64,000 nucleotides of DNA from Terracoccus sp. 273MFTsu3.1 (lineage in GTDB: Bacteria > Actinomycetota > Actinomycetes > Actinomycetales > Dermatophilaceae), in the NCBI RefSeq assembly GCF_000383675.1, contig NZ_KB911822.1:490616-554615 (forward strand), in the 5' to 3' direction. The translations under genes were made by a program, and so were the position numbers. The notes under the pieces are model-generated. The model was not told the DNA's origin and made no database searches. It saw only the letters and a list, made by a program, of their open reading frames with translations. Positions 46,287 through 54,973 of this stretch are shown one piece after another (positions within the stretch are counted from its first letter, which is position 1; every line of letters starts with the position of its first letter).

Positions 46287-46913
46287 TCAGGCGGGCTGGC
46301 CGCGTCGGTAGCTCCAGATCGCGTGATCAAGTTCTGTCGCGCTCACGTTCATGCGATCGGCCACGCCGGTCACCAGACGGGAGGCGTGCTCCGTGGTGTG
46401 GACGTGTGGCAGCCGATCCTGGACAAATCGCATCAGCCATGTGTCGGCTTTGACGTCGTCGATGCCGAGCAACATGCGGAAATAGGACCAGGTCACCGGA
46501 CCGCAGCCCTTAACGGACAGGTATGCGGCTCGCGCCTCAGGCAGGCGCGTGGACACATCCTCGGCATGCACGACACCTACCGCCACGAGGGCTTGCGCGG
46601 CCTGGATGACGATCGCGGCCTTGTATCGGCCGCTGATCTTCCCCGAGTTCGTGAGGGTGCGTAGGTTGGTTTCGTCGAAGTAGGCCAGTGCGCGTAGGTC
46701 GTCGGCTGGCTCGCCGCGTGAGTCCCTCCAACGCACCACTGCTCCGTAAACTCCGGTGAGCCTCTTGCGGCTGCCATACCGTGCGCGCACTGAGAACACG
46801 GCGTCGATGAGTGCCGCCTCCACCTCGGTGGCCCATCCGCCAGGCCACTCGGGCGGAGAGGAACCGATCGTCTCGACGACATAGTCGTGGAGCACGTCCA
46901 AATCGTTGCTCAT
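46287..46913 (-). CDS. HhH-GPD (DNA glycosylase-like) fold protein
   Basis: 208 residues, almost all helical. The segment YLSVKGCGPVTWSYFRML, then IDDVKADTWLMRFV, matches the helix-hairpin-helix plus catalytic-Asp loop of endonuclease III-type glycosylases (LPGVGRKTAN...VDTHVxR). The Lys used by bifunctional lyases is replaced by Val; the Asp is kept. The four Fe-S cysteines of endonuclease III are absent. This predicts a monofunctional glycosylase or a DNA-binding derivative. In a mobile island it could act on modified phage DNA, which is speculation. The amino-terminal half is not recognisable. Confidence 0.6.
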   Translation of the reverse strand: MSNDLDVLHDYVVETIGSSPPEWPGGWATEVEAALIDAVFSVRARYGSRKRLTGVYGAVVRWRDSRGEPADDLRALAYFDETNLRTLTNSGKISGRYKAAIVIQAAQALVAVGVVHAEDVSTRLPEARAAYLSVKGCGPVTWSYFRMLLGIDDVKADTWLMRFVQDRLPHVHTTEHASRLVTGVADRMNVSATELDHAIWSYRRGQPA

Positions 46914-47000
46914 TCTCGCTCCGTTCGGGGTGCACTTCCTTCGCCACGGCCGCGGCGCCGGTCGGAGGCTGGCTTTGGCGGCCCGTAGCGACGTTCTGGA

Positions 47001-47327
47001 CTAGCTCTTAGCGGCAGTCCTGTCGGTCCAGTCGGACCCGTCGTGGTACCGAAGAAGAGTTGGATCGTGCGGGTCCTCGTGCCATCCCATCGGGACCTCA
47101 CGGGGGCGTGACTGTTGGCCGTCAAGGACAACCAGCACGAGTGCGAAGACCAAGAGGATGGCGCCCACCGCGCCCACTACCCATGGGCCCATCGTGCCCT
47201 GGGCGCGAGTGCCCAACAGGTCTCTCACGGCGTTATCCGCATTCGCTTGCGCCTGAATGCGGAAGGCCAATCCGATGAGTGCTGCACCAGCAAGACCCAG
47301 CAACCACGTCCATCCCCGTCGAGTCAT
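47001..47327 (-). CDS. DUF2510 membrane protein
   Basis: 108 residues from the ATG at 47327. Two membrane helices (about 7-24 and 46-68) are followed by a DUF2510 motif at the end: MGWHEDPHDPTLLRYHDGSDWTDRT. DUF2510 is a short Trp-rich motif frequent at the ends of actinobacterial membrane proteins, usually on the cytosolic side, with no known function. The 19 codons upstream in frame are not family-like. Confidence 0.72.
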   Translation of the reverse strand: MTRRGWTWLLGLAGAALIGLAFRIQAQANADNAVRDLLGTRAQGTMGPWVVGAVGAILLVFALVLVVLDGQQSRPREVPMGWHEDPHDPTLLRYHDGSDWTDRTAAKS

Positions 47328-47613
47328 GCGCGGACGGTAACTGATCGCGGGGGAGGAGAAAGCCAAGTGTTGCGGCGTGTCCACGCAGGGAGACGATCAT
47401 GCCGATTCGCGCGCATTCGGCCGCCAAACTGGCGCCGGTATGACGCGGGCCGCCGAAGTCCGCTGACCGAGATCATCTGCCTCAGTGCCGCCTTCCTGCG
47501 GAGCCAGTGCCCATCGAGTGTCACTAGGGGACTCTAGATCGATGTACCATCGGCTGGCGGAGCGTCAGGCACTTGCTGCCAGCTGAGTTGGGCAGAAAAT
47601 TCCAAAATGGGAT

Positions 47614-48324
47614 TCAGCGATAGCCCCTGATTCGCCACACCTGGACCTCCCAATCATGTCCCCCACCCGCCGGCGGCTTATACACAGTGCTGGTGAGCTT
47701 TTGCGGCGGGCGGGTAAAGCTTGCCTTGAGCCAGGTTGCATGCGTATCAGTGAGGAGGCCTTCCCCTCCGACTGTGTCGACAAGATGGAAAATGTGGTCA
47801 ACGTGTTGTTGGAAGTAGGGATAGGGCAGGATTCTTCGCTTCTTTTTTCCTCGCTGCCCTAGAAGCTTGTGGCTCAGAAGTCGCTGCACATCTTGCGGAC
47901 GGCCGGCCAGAATGAACATGCATACTGCTCCTGGATGTGCTTTAGAGACTACCGCGAGGCGGCATATGTCCCGCACGACATTGGCTGCGCTCGCATGCGA
48001 CGAACCTGCCCACTTGGCTTCGATGGCGAGCACGAGCTCATGGGGTGCATCGAAACCGAATGCTGCGAAGTCTAGTTCGCGCATGCGTCCACCTCCTGCG
48101 CTCGCGGCGGCGCGTTGTGGAGATTGGAGTTCGGGTAGGGCATAGCCGGGCCTGATAGCGAACGTCGCGTTGTCGAGGCGTGCCGTGAGTACCTCCAGAA
48201 GGACTCCGTGCATGTGAGCTTCACTGAAGCCGTGGCCTCGCTGACACGCGTAGTCGAACTGGAGTCGGCCCACGAGCCCACTCGAGATCTGACGGCCAAG
48301 TGCGGCACCAACAACTCTTCTCAA
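47614..48324 (-). CDS. Putative PD-(D/E)XK nuclease-like protein
   Basis: 236 residues, with a probable TTG start at 48324; a stop codon lies just upstream in frame and GAGAGG sits about 11 bp before it. The segment RMRELDFAAFGFDAPHELVL, then AIEAKWAG, gives an E...D...EAK pattern compatible with the restriction-endonuclease core, after a helix with Glu (EAHMHGVLLEVL). The carboxy part is basic and aromatic. No family was recognised. It is flanked by other orphan genes on the same strand but not overlapped with them. Confidence 0.5.
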   Translation of the reverse strand: MRRVVGAALGRQISSGLVGRLQFDYACQRGHGFSEAHMHGVLLEVLTARLDNATFAIRPGYALPELQSPQRAAASAGGGRMRELDFAAFGFDAPHELVLAIEAKWAGSSHASAANVVRDICRLAVVSKAHPGAVCMFILAGRPQDVQRLLSHKLLGQRGKKKRRILPYPYFQQHVDHIFHLVDTVGGEGLLTDTHATWLKASFTRPPQKLTSTVYKPPAGGGHDWEVQVWRIRGYR

Positions 48325-48552
48325 GAGTTTCCAGCCTCTCTATGAGGATTGGTACATCGGCCGCGGGTCTTAGGGCTGTCTAGGCGCCCAGAACCGCTAT
48401 GAGTGGGCCGAGAGCCCAGCAGGAAGGCGCCAGGGCCACCGCCAGAGGCATGTGGCCATCGCTCGGCGCGACGGCGGTAGACGCAGTCCTGCGCCATGCC
48501 GACGACCTCGGACGCACTCACTAGCGGTTGGTGCATTTCCCTCGGCCGAAGA

Positions 48553-49674
48553 TCAGGGCTCGCGTTCCCAGCGATTCTGGCCTCCCGCAGCATCAAGGAT
48601 GAGAGCTGCCCGTAAACGCTTGCCGGTAGAGGGATGCACGCGGACTTCGGCGCCAGGACCCAGCAGCACGTTAACGTTAGGGCCGTAGCCCTCGAAGTGC
48701 AGTGGCGGCGGGGGTTCGATCACTCGCCATTGTTGGCCGGGAGCGGTGAGGCTGGGCGGGCTAGCTTTCCAGTTGAGCCAGCACTCGGCCATCGAATCCG
48801 CTAATGCTGCGGCAAGACTCGCGGTGGACTCGGTCAGGCCCTCGAGCGTGGCAGGTGTGCCTTTGGCGAGGACCACCTTCTCGAGCGCGCGCCCACTTGT
48901 TGGGGCATGCACAAAGGTCTCAACGTCACTCAGCTTAGGAACACGAGGGAGCCCCCGGTGCAGCCCCTCTGGGCTGCCGGGCTGACCCTTGAGTAGCAGC
49001 ATCTTTGTGGAATCCGCTCGATGGGTAGCGGCGTTGCGCGTCTCACGCATCCATGGCAACCAATCCCTCGGTCCGAATAGGTTCGTGTCTCGAACTGGCT
49101 CGAGTAAAGCGTCCTGTAGAGCCCTGCCTGGAGTTCCCGTAGGCATAAGGGGCGCCTTGCTGGCGGCCCTAAGCCCGGAGCCGGGCTTCGGGCCATCCGG
49201 TGTCTCGAGCACATTCTCGACCGTGGACCAGTCAGCCTTAACGACGTTCCTGACATTGACGGCGCCCACGATGAGCACCGCCGCCGCGAGGCGGTCTAGA
49301 CACTGGCATAGGTGATACAAGACCTGTTCGATGGTCATCTCGCGCCGCAGTTGCTGTTTGCGCTCCGTCGGGGTCTGGTCTGGATAGGGCATCAGGCCGG
49401 CCCGAATCTTCTTCACGATCTCGTAATCCATCGCGTTCTGGATTCCACGGTGCTCGACGGCGGCATACGAAGCTCTTGCCAACGACGTAACGGAACCGTC
49501 GATCGACTGAAGCAGGTAGTCCGACAGGAGGACAATCCGCTTCCAGTCCAGCATTTCGTGCCACCAACCAACTCCGCCGCGCTGCTCGTCGAGGTCATCA
49601 AAGACGAGCCGTCCAACGTGTACGAGCTTGTCCGTGGCCGGTTGGACCTTCTGTTCCCACTCTTGCAATGCCAA
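48553..49674 (-). CDS. HEPN-motif orphan protein
   Basis: 373 residues from a TTG at 49674, six bases after AGGGAG. Mainly helical. RETRNAATHRAD at about 211-222 contains R-N-x3-H (Arg213, His218), the HEPN ribonuclease signature, in a helix following a DRLAAAVLIVGAVNVRNVVK helix. Many HEPN proteins are RNA-cleaving toxins in abortive infection. No nucleotidyltransferase (MNT) antitoxin partner is adjacent. The rest is unrecognised, including a Pro-rich carboxy end. The motif is short, so the call is tentative. Confidence 0.5.
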   Translation of the reverse strand: MALQEWEQKVQPATDKLVHVGRLVFDDLDEQRGGVGWWHEMLDWKRIVLLSDYLLQSIDGSVTSLARASYAAVEHRGIQNAMDYEIVKKIRAGLMPYPDQTPTERKQQLRREMTIEQVLYHLCQCLDRLAAAVLIVGAVNVRNVVKADWSTVENVLETPDGPKPGSGLRAASKAPLMPTGTPGRALQDALLEPVRDTNLFGPRDWLPWMRETRNAATHRADSTKMLLLKGQPGSPEGLHRGLPRVPKLSDVETFVHAPTSGRALEKVVLAKGTPATLEGLTESTASLAAALADSMAECWLNWKASPPSLTAPGQQWRVIEPPPPLHFEGYGPNVNVLLGPGAEVRVHPSTGKRLRAALILDAAGGQNRWEREP

Positions 49675-49970
49675 TTGCGACTCCCTGATATGACGATTCC
49701 GGCCTCACGAACGAGAGGTTCCGATCGTCCATGTGCCGCCCACTGTAGGGTGACGCGGCGTCCCGTGAACGTTGACCCGGAAGCCAGGTCGCGGGTGGCG
49801 GCGGACTGACTCAGTTCGCACTGTCCGTAAGTCATGATCTTCCAGCCTTCGAGCGACCCTCATCACGGAGTGGTCGGCGAGTGGTGTCCACGTAGGGCGC
49901 ATGGCGCGCGGCGCATCCGCCTGCCGATCGATACGATCCGCTCGAAGCATCGATCTCGAGGGGATGGCAC

Positions 49971-50363
49971 GTGGGCAATCTGGGCGCGTATCAGGCGATG
50001 ACGTCGCTGGCGAAGAAGGTTGGGGGGCCAAAGGCCCTCGCCGGACTGACGATCGCAGGCGGCTACTTCGTCGGACGGCTTACCGAGGCCGGCGCAAAGA
50101 CGTTGTTCAGAGCGTCGAGAAGCGACGCCAAGGGAGAGACAGAGGACCTAGGGCAGGGTCGCGTTTTCGACGTGATCTCCGCCGGCGACGATGACCACGG
50201 ATTGAAGCTGCGCGTCGGCGACCAGTACCGGGTCCTCGAGCGTGACGAGGAGGCGATCTTGATCGAGGTCCTCGAGGCGCAAGACAACCCGCACTTCACC
50301 TCCGCGTCATTCCTGGCGTCGGTGTCGAGTTTCATTGGGGATAGCGCCAGCGAAGTGGAGTAG
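49971..50363 (+). CDS. Orphan 130-residue protein
   Basis: The GTG at 49971 follows GGGGATG and encodes MGNLGAYQAMTSLAKKVGGP at its amino end. An amphipathic or weakly hydrophobic helix (ALAGLTIAGGYFVGRLTEAGAKTLF, two parts around residue 22-46) precedes a compact beta-rich segment (GRVFDVISAG...GLKLRVGDQYRVLERDEEAILIEVL). No family was recognised. It could be a peripheral membrane protein. Confidence 0.5.
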   Translation: MGNLGAYQAMTSLAKKVGGPKALAGLTIAGGYFVGRLTEAGAKTLFRASRSDAKGETEDLGQGRVFDVISAGDDDHGLKLRVGDQYRVLERDEEAILIEVLEAQDNPHFTSASFLASVSSFIGDSASEVE

Positions 50364-50516
50364 GCCATGGTGACTCGGTCATCCAGTACCGATGGCAACG
50401 CAGCCACGCGGCGGATTGACGCTGCTCGGGAAGTGCTGGCGAACGTAGCGAACCCCCTGCCATCATCGGCAGCATGACCGTCCACGACGTGGAGGAGGAC
50501 CCGCCGCAGGCGCGGC

Positions 50517-50774
50517 TTGCTGCCGCCGGCGGCTTGCTTCCCGGCGGAGGTACCGCCTCCCCCGGAGCCGGGCACTGGGACGGTCTGCGTCTCTCCGATT
50601 TATGAGGAGTGGGTCGCCATCTGGGCCTACGCCCAGAAAGGAGTGCCAGCCGACTACCGCTCACTGGAAGGTCCTTCCGGCATGACACGTGAGCAGGCAA
50701 TCGAGTGGGCATTCGATCACAATGCCGAGCGCCGATTCATTCACGAGGGAGCGGACTGGGTACCTTTGACCTAG
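50517..50774 (+). CDS. Possible small orphan protein
   Basis: The open frame's second half (CVSPIYEEWVAIWAYAQKGV then PADYRSLEGPSGMTREQAIEWAFDHN) looks like real protein, while its Pro-rich beginning does not. The true start is unclear and may lie around 50580. No family was recognised. Confidence 0.35.
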   Translation: MLPPAACFPAEVPPPPEPGTGTVCVSPIYEEWVAIWAYAQKGVPADYRSLEGPSGMTREQAIEWAFDHNAERRFIHEGADWVPLT

Positions 50775-51026
50775 GCACGAGCCGACTGGCGGCGATGTGA
50801 CGCTCCTAAGCACCGACTCGCGGCGAGAGTGAACACGAGTGGTGATCCTCTCAAGGATGAGGCGTGCCGCGCATATGGGGGGACATGCTGCGAATGGTCA
50901 ACAAGGCGGCGCGGACGATGGCTAGGCTGCCTGCTTGCGTGCCGCAACGGGAGCGTCCATGGTGTCCCACCGTCCGCAGACTGAGCGCATACGGCACACT
51001 CCACTGGCTGAACGAAGGGTAGAACC

Positions 51027-51254
51027 GTGGGTCTTTTCAGCAAGAAGTCGACTGATAACGACGAGGATTGGACGACTGAATGCCGGAACTGCGGCGGCAC
51101 GGCTATCAACTCGAACTTCTGTGGCGAGGCATGTAGAACTGAGCACTGGGAAGAGCAGCAGCGGTCCAGTTCCGGTCGGTTGTACAACACCAACCCCAAC
51201 TGTCCCGCTTGCGGGGGCTCTGGGTCATGCCAACTCTGCGAAGATGACGACTAG
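51027..51254 (+). CDS. Small zinc-ribbon protein
   Basis: 75 residues from a GTG with AAGGG upstream. Eight cysteines in three clusters (TECRNCGG, FCGEACR, and NCPACGGSGSCQLCEDD) give one CxxC plus CxxxC site and a DnaJ-type CxxCGGSGxCxxC half-finger. It probably binds one or two zinc ions. Function is unknown; such fingers mediate protein or nucleic-acid contacts. The start MGLFSKKS is typical of small actinobacterial proteins. Confidence 0.6.
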   Translation: MGLFSKKSTDNDEDWTTECRNCGGTAINSNFCGEACRTEHWEEQQRSSSGRLYNTNPNCPACGGSGSCQLCEDDD

Positions 51255-51609
51255 AAGGCTAGACGAAGGTCCAGCGCCGGGTCGGTGAACGCCTGGGCGT
51301 GCTGGCCCCCGAGCCGCCGCGCTGGGCAAGGGCCTCGGCGGGGCGCATGGCCTATGTCAAATAGCGCCGCGGAGCTCGGTGTGGGGTGTCGGGCGCTGGC
51401 TGCGAAATGACGCAATCATTGTGGCGGAAGCCTTGATGGTGACCGCGCTGGCGCCTTGGTCTTTCTAGTAGGTCGGGCTGAGCGGCTACCTGCGCTAATC
51501 CCACTTTTGCTTTGAGCCATGGATCACTGCCTGATGGCCGCCATTGCGTCCTAGCCGTCAGCTCCCCGGGGTGAATTGTCTAATCGGCTAGGCGGGAAGG
51601 GCCGTGGGG
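51255..51609. other. Non-coding stretch before the ABC-3C operon end
   Basis: 355 bp between convergent genes. No gene-like frame and no strong hairpin was recognised. Confidence 0.4.
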
Positions 51610-53475
51610 CTAGTCCTTCTTCGGAGTTGTTGCGAGGAAACCGCGGCGGCCCTCGTTGCTGTCTGTAAATTCGATGTCGATCGTTTCGGCGGCAAGTTCC
51701 TCGGGCGGGTCCGTGTTTTCCATGATGATGACCTGAACGTTCTCGGTCCGCTGCACGCTTCGGAAGAACCGCGCGACAAACGAGTCGTCGAGCCGCTGGG
51801 CCGACTCATCGTCGGCTTCGCGGGTCTCGCCCTTCTTCGGTGGCTTGTACGTGACTAGCGGTGAGTCCAGCACCACGAAACCGGGATGGGGGAGGTCGTG
51901 GGCTTGACAGACGTCGGCAAGCGCGAGGGTGAACGCTGCGTGAAGGATCGCTCGAACTCCCTTGCCATGCGAGGCCCGCAGCTGCTCGTCGTCGACGATG
52001 TCGAACTCGTTTCGGTCGAAGCGGACGCTGTCAGCTCCAGGGAAGCCCCAGGCGCGGAGTCTGTCCTGGATGGCGGTCGAGAAGCGCCCGGCGGCCACGA
52101 GCGGGAGCGGGTCCACCGGTTCGGCCCGCTTCGGCTTCGCTTCTTCGTCAATCTGGGCGCGCATCAGCTCCAGGTCGGTAATTTGTCGGTGTACCGCGAT
52201 GGCGGACTCGACCGAGGACCGGGTTCGCAGGAGTTCGTCGAACCCGTTCTTGCGCGGTCGAAGCTCCTCGTCAGCAATACTTAAGGCGGTCTCGCTCGCG
52301 CTAATTGAGTCGACGAGGTCCCGGTCCCGGGTGCGGAGCCTCCCAGCTTCAGTCCGCAGGTCCTCGATGGCCTGCTGGAGGTCGCCGCGAAGGGCCTCAG
52401 TCTTGGCGCGTTCGCTGGCTACGACGACCGCCAGCGCGGTGGTGTCGGTGCCGTACTCCAGGTTCGAGTGCTGGTGCGCGGACTCGGCGCCGCAGAATGG
52501 GCACGCCTCCGGTGAGAAGTACCCGAGCAGGTTCCCGGCCTCGGAGACCATCTCGAGGCGGGCGAGGTCGGAGTCGTACTGCTGGGTGAGCAGGTCGAAC
52601 CGCGCGCTCAACGCGCCTATATCCCGGGCGCGCCCTTGGACTTCGGTACGTGCGGCCCGGAGACCTGCGAGGCGCTGTGCTGCGGTCACACGCGCACGTG
52701 TGGCCGCGTCGATGTCGTCGCCGGCCGCGCGGATTGTCGCGGTCAGGCTCGCAAGCTGGGTGTGGAGCTGCCCGACGTCCGCCGACTTCTCAATCTTCAC
52801 CCGTGCTTCGGCGAGGAGCTGGTCAACGACCTCGCCTTTCGCTCGGCCGATTGTTCGGCGCTCGGATGGGGCGATGACCTCCTCCAGTGCCGAGTCGTCC
52901 TCGCCGAGGAGAAGGAGCTTGAGGGCGGAGACCTCGGTGGTCCGCTCTGTGTGCTGGCCGGTGAGAGGCGGCGCTGTGCGCGCCTGCATGCGCGTCTCGC
53001 CGATAACGGTGAGGTGAGCGAGATGCCGCAGCGTGAACGAGACCTTCTTGTTGCTGGCGTTCTTCCGGAGCTGACGTCCGTTCAGGTCGATGGCGTCAAG
53101 GATGTAGTTAGACAGGCCTCCGTCGTTGCGAGGGTCGTGGGCGGCGCCGAGGCTGGCGCCCTTTTGGTCTGCAGGTACGGAGAAGTGGGTGCCGGTGTAG
53201 ACGGTGTACCCGCCGCCGGAGACCTGCCGCGTGATCGTGACGAAATGCTCGTCGGGGAACTTGAGGCCCATGAGCACGGTTGCGTACCCGGTCAACTGGG
53301 GAATTTCGCGGAGGTTCTGTGCCCCGAGCATGAAGTCGATGGAGTCCGCGATGAACGACTTGCCAGTGTCCGAAGGCCCCCGGACGATGGTCACGCTCGG
53401 CCCGAACTCGACGCTCGCGTCGGGCCGGCCGTGTCCGACGAACGCCAGATGGGTGATGGAGATGCGGTCGCTCAC
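51610..53475 (-). CDS. ABC-three-component system ATPase (SMC/Rad50-like, zinc hook)
   Basis: 621 residues. Walker A GPSDTGKS is at 33-40, near the start as in Rad50/SbcC. Two coiled-coil arms flank a zinc hook EACPFCGAESAH (about 325). Walker B with the catalytic acidic residue, HPGFVVLDSPLVTY, is at about 530. The carboxy end is basic (GFLATTPKKD). As the largest subunit of an ABC-3C system it is thought to sense invading nucleic acid and drive the effector by ATP cycling. The ATG at 53475 shares ATGA with the middle-component stop. It is the last gene of the operon. Confidence 0.87.
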   Translation of the reverse strand: MSDRISITHLAFVGHGRPDASVEFGPSVTIVRGPSDTGKSFIADSIDFMLGAQNLREIPQLTGYATVLMGLKFPDEHFVTITRQVSGGGYTVYTGTHFSVPADQKGASLGAAHDPRNDGGLSNYILDAIDLNGRQLRKNASNKKVSFTLRHLAHLTVIGETRMQARTAPPLTGQHTERTTEVSALKLLLLGEDDSALEEVIAPSERRTIGRAKGEVVDQLLAEARVKIEKSADVGQLHTQLASLTATIRAAGDDIDAATRARVTAAQRLAGLRAARTEVQGRARDIGALSARFDLLTQQYDSDLARLEMVSEAGNLLGYFSPEACPFCGAESAHQHSNLEYGTDTTALAVVVASERAKTEALRGDLQQAIEDLRTEAGRLRTRDRDLVDSISASETALSIADEELRPRKNGFDELLRTRSSVESAIAVHRQITDLELMRAQIDEEAKPKRAEPVDPLPLVAAGRFSTAIQDRLRAWGFPGADSVRFDRNEFDIVDDEQLRASHGKGVRAILHAAFTLALADVCQAHDLPHPGFVVLDSPLVTYKPPKKGETREADDESAQRLDDSFVARFFRSVQRTENVQVIIMENTDPPEELAAETIDIEFTDSNEGRRGFLATTPKKD

Positions 53476-53948
53476 AGGTCATCCCTCGTGCTTTCGTCCG
53501 CGTCGAACTCCTCGACCCACGCGTCGAAGATGCTCCGGAACCGGGTGCGCAGTTCCTCCTCGGACAGGTCGCCAAACTCGGAGATGACCCAGGTGGCGCG
53601 TTCGTGAAGCCGGGTCGCGTAGGCAGACTCCAGCTGGTTTAGGAAGTACAGCGAGGAGTCGTCGGCCAGGTAGGTCAGGCCTTCCGCGGTGGCGAAGGCT
53701 TCAGCCAGCCCCGCGCTAAGAAGCACTCGGATGCCCCGGTCAACGGACGTCCGTTTGGTCGTCAACTGCCCGATGCGCGTCGGCAGCGGCGGGTGCAGGC
53801 TCTCGGGCCCGTCGACGTCTGCTGTGTTGAGCACCAGGTGGTCGAGCATGACGAGCTGACCCAGGTCGAGTGCGCGTGGGTAGGACTCAACGAGCACGGC
53901 TAGTACCCGGACGCCGACCTCGACGGGGGAGTTGAAAGGGCTGATCAC
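53472..53948 (-). CDS. ABC-3C system middle component
   Basis: 158 residues, mainly helical with a winged-helix look: LDLGQLVMLDHLVLNTADVDGPESLHPPLP then TRIGQLTTKRTSVDRGIRVLLSAGLAEAF and YFLNQLESAYATRLHERATWV. This is the size, sequence type and position of the middle component that bridges ATPase and effector in ABC-3C systems. Both ends overlap neighbours by ATGA, so the three proteins are made in fixed ratio. It has no catalytic motif. Confidence 0.8.
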   Translation of the reverse strand: MISPFNSPVEVGVRVLAVLVESYPRALDLGQLVMLDHLVLNTADVDGPESLHPPLPTRIGQLTTKRTSVDRGIRVLLSAGLAEAFATAEGLTYLADDSSLYFLNQLESAYATRLHERATWVISEFGDLSEEELRTRFRSIFDAWVEEFDADESTRDDL

Positions 53949-54973
53949 GGTGCTTCGACCCAGGTTAGGCGCTCATCGTTGACGAGCTGGTGGCAGACGC
54001 CCTTCCGGTCGTCCAGGTCCGCACGCTCGATGAGCCGATGGTTGTTCAGGTCGATGCTCGCCGACGCCTGGAGGACCGCCTGCGCGCGGGTGTACCCGTC
54101 CGCGTGGTCGGACTCGGCTAGCTCGACCACGCCCGCGTGTACATCCGCCTGAAGCGCCTCGAACGTCCCGTCGGGCGTCGACTCGCGTGCGTACACCCGC
54201 AACGACTCGGCCCGGAAGAACGCTTGCCGCTGCCTTTTGAAGTGCTGGCCCCGGGTGGGATGAGAGGCGACGTTGTCGCGGTCAAGGTCGTCGGCGGGGT
54301 GCCTTTCCCGGTACGCCGCCACCAGCTGGTCCACGTACCGCTTCTCATCCCCGGTATACGCGCCAGGCACCGCTTCGATTTCACGGCGTTCGGGGAGCGG
54401 CGAGTTGAAACGAAGTGAGTAGTACCTGGTGTCGGCATGCATCGAGATGACATGGCGTCCCTGAAGAGCGTCAAACATCCCGAAGTTCGTCGCGGCGACG
54501 AGGGCATCCACTGCTATGCGCTCGACGGCGTTCATCGCTGGGGCCGGCGCGTGCGTCGCCAACCAACCGATGAACTCCTCCTTGGCCTTGGTGGGCTGGC
54601 TGAGCATCTTGTTGAGCTTCAGGCCGGCTCCCTTGGGGGCCACGAACAGGTACGCGTCCGGCATGACGCAATCCCCGGCCACGGTCGCGCGAAAGATCTT
54701 CAAGATCTCCGGCCACGCGTCGGACGGCTGCAACGGGGAGGCGTACTGCTTGCACTGGTAGCAATCCCAGGGACCTTCGAGACCGTGGGCGCTCTTGAAG
54801 CCGGCCACGTCGATGCCGAGGTCGCCGGGTCCACCCATCCGCTTGACGAGAAGGTACCCATGTGTGGACTGGATGCCCTCCACCAGTTCGTCGACGAACT
54901 CTTCCCACTGGTCCCCGGAGTAGTGGGAGATGACCTGCGCTGGGCTGAGTCCGGGTGCCTCCGGGTCAACCAC
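53945..54973 (-). CDS. ABC-3C effector with N-terminal restriction-endonuclease-like domain
   Basis: 342 residues from the GTG at 54973, which has GGAAGG 8 bp upstream; a 137-codon upstream extension is Arg/Pro-rich and rejected. The first 85 residues form an Mrr/PD-(D/E)XK-like nuclease: QWEEFVDELVEG (helix with Glu), GGPGDLGIDVAGF (Asp55) and WDCYQCKQY (the Q-x-K variant, Gln73 and Lys75). The carboxy part, from about 190, is the ABC-3C C-terminal helical domain that binds the partner subunits. Predicted to cut DNA when the ATPase senses infection. It is the first gene of the operon, with a 417-bp promoter region upstream. Confidence 0.83.
   Translation of the reverse strand: MVDPEAPGLSPAQVISHYSGDQWEEFVDELVEGIQSTHGYLLVKRMGGPGDLGIDVAGFKSAHGLEGPWDCYQCKQYASPLQPSDAWPEILKIFRATVAGDCVMPDAYLFVAPKGAGLKLNKMLSQPTKAKEEFIGWLATHAPAPAMNAVERIAVDALVAATNFGMFDALQGRHVISMHADTRYYSLRFNSPLPERREIEAVPGAYTGDEKRYVDQLVAAYRERHPADDLDRDNVASHPTRGQHFKRQRQAFFRAESLRVYARESTPDGTFEALQADVHAGVVELAESDHADGYTRAQAVLQASASIDLNNHRLIERADLDDRKGVCHQLVNDERLTWVEAP

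Noticed and set aside
48436..48446. Possible right attachment site matching 11 bases of the tRNA-Ser(CGA) 3' end
   Set aside because: Only GCCACCGCCAG matches, flanks do not, and such GC-rich words arise by chance; transfer genes also continue beyond it.
52636..53607. 323-codon plus-strand frame opposite the ABC-3C ATPase
   Set aside because: Antisense to a Walker A/B, zinc-hook protein; no independent support.
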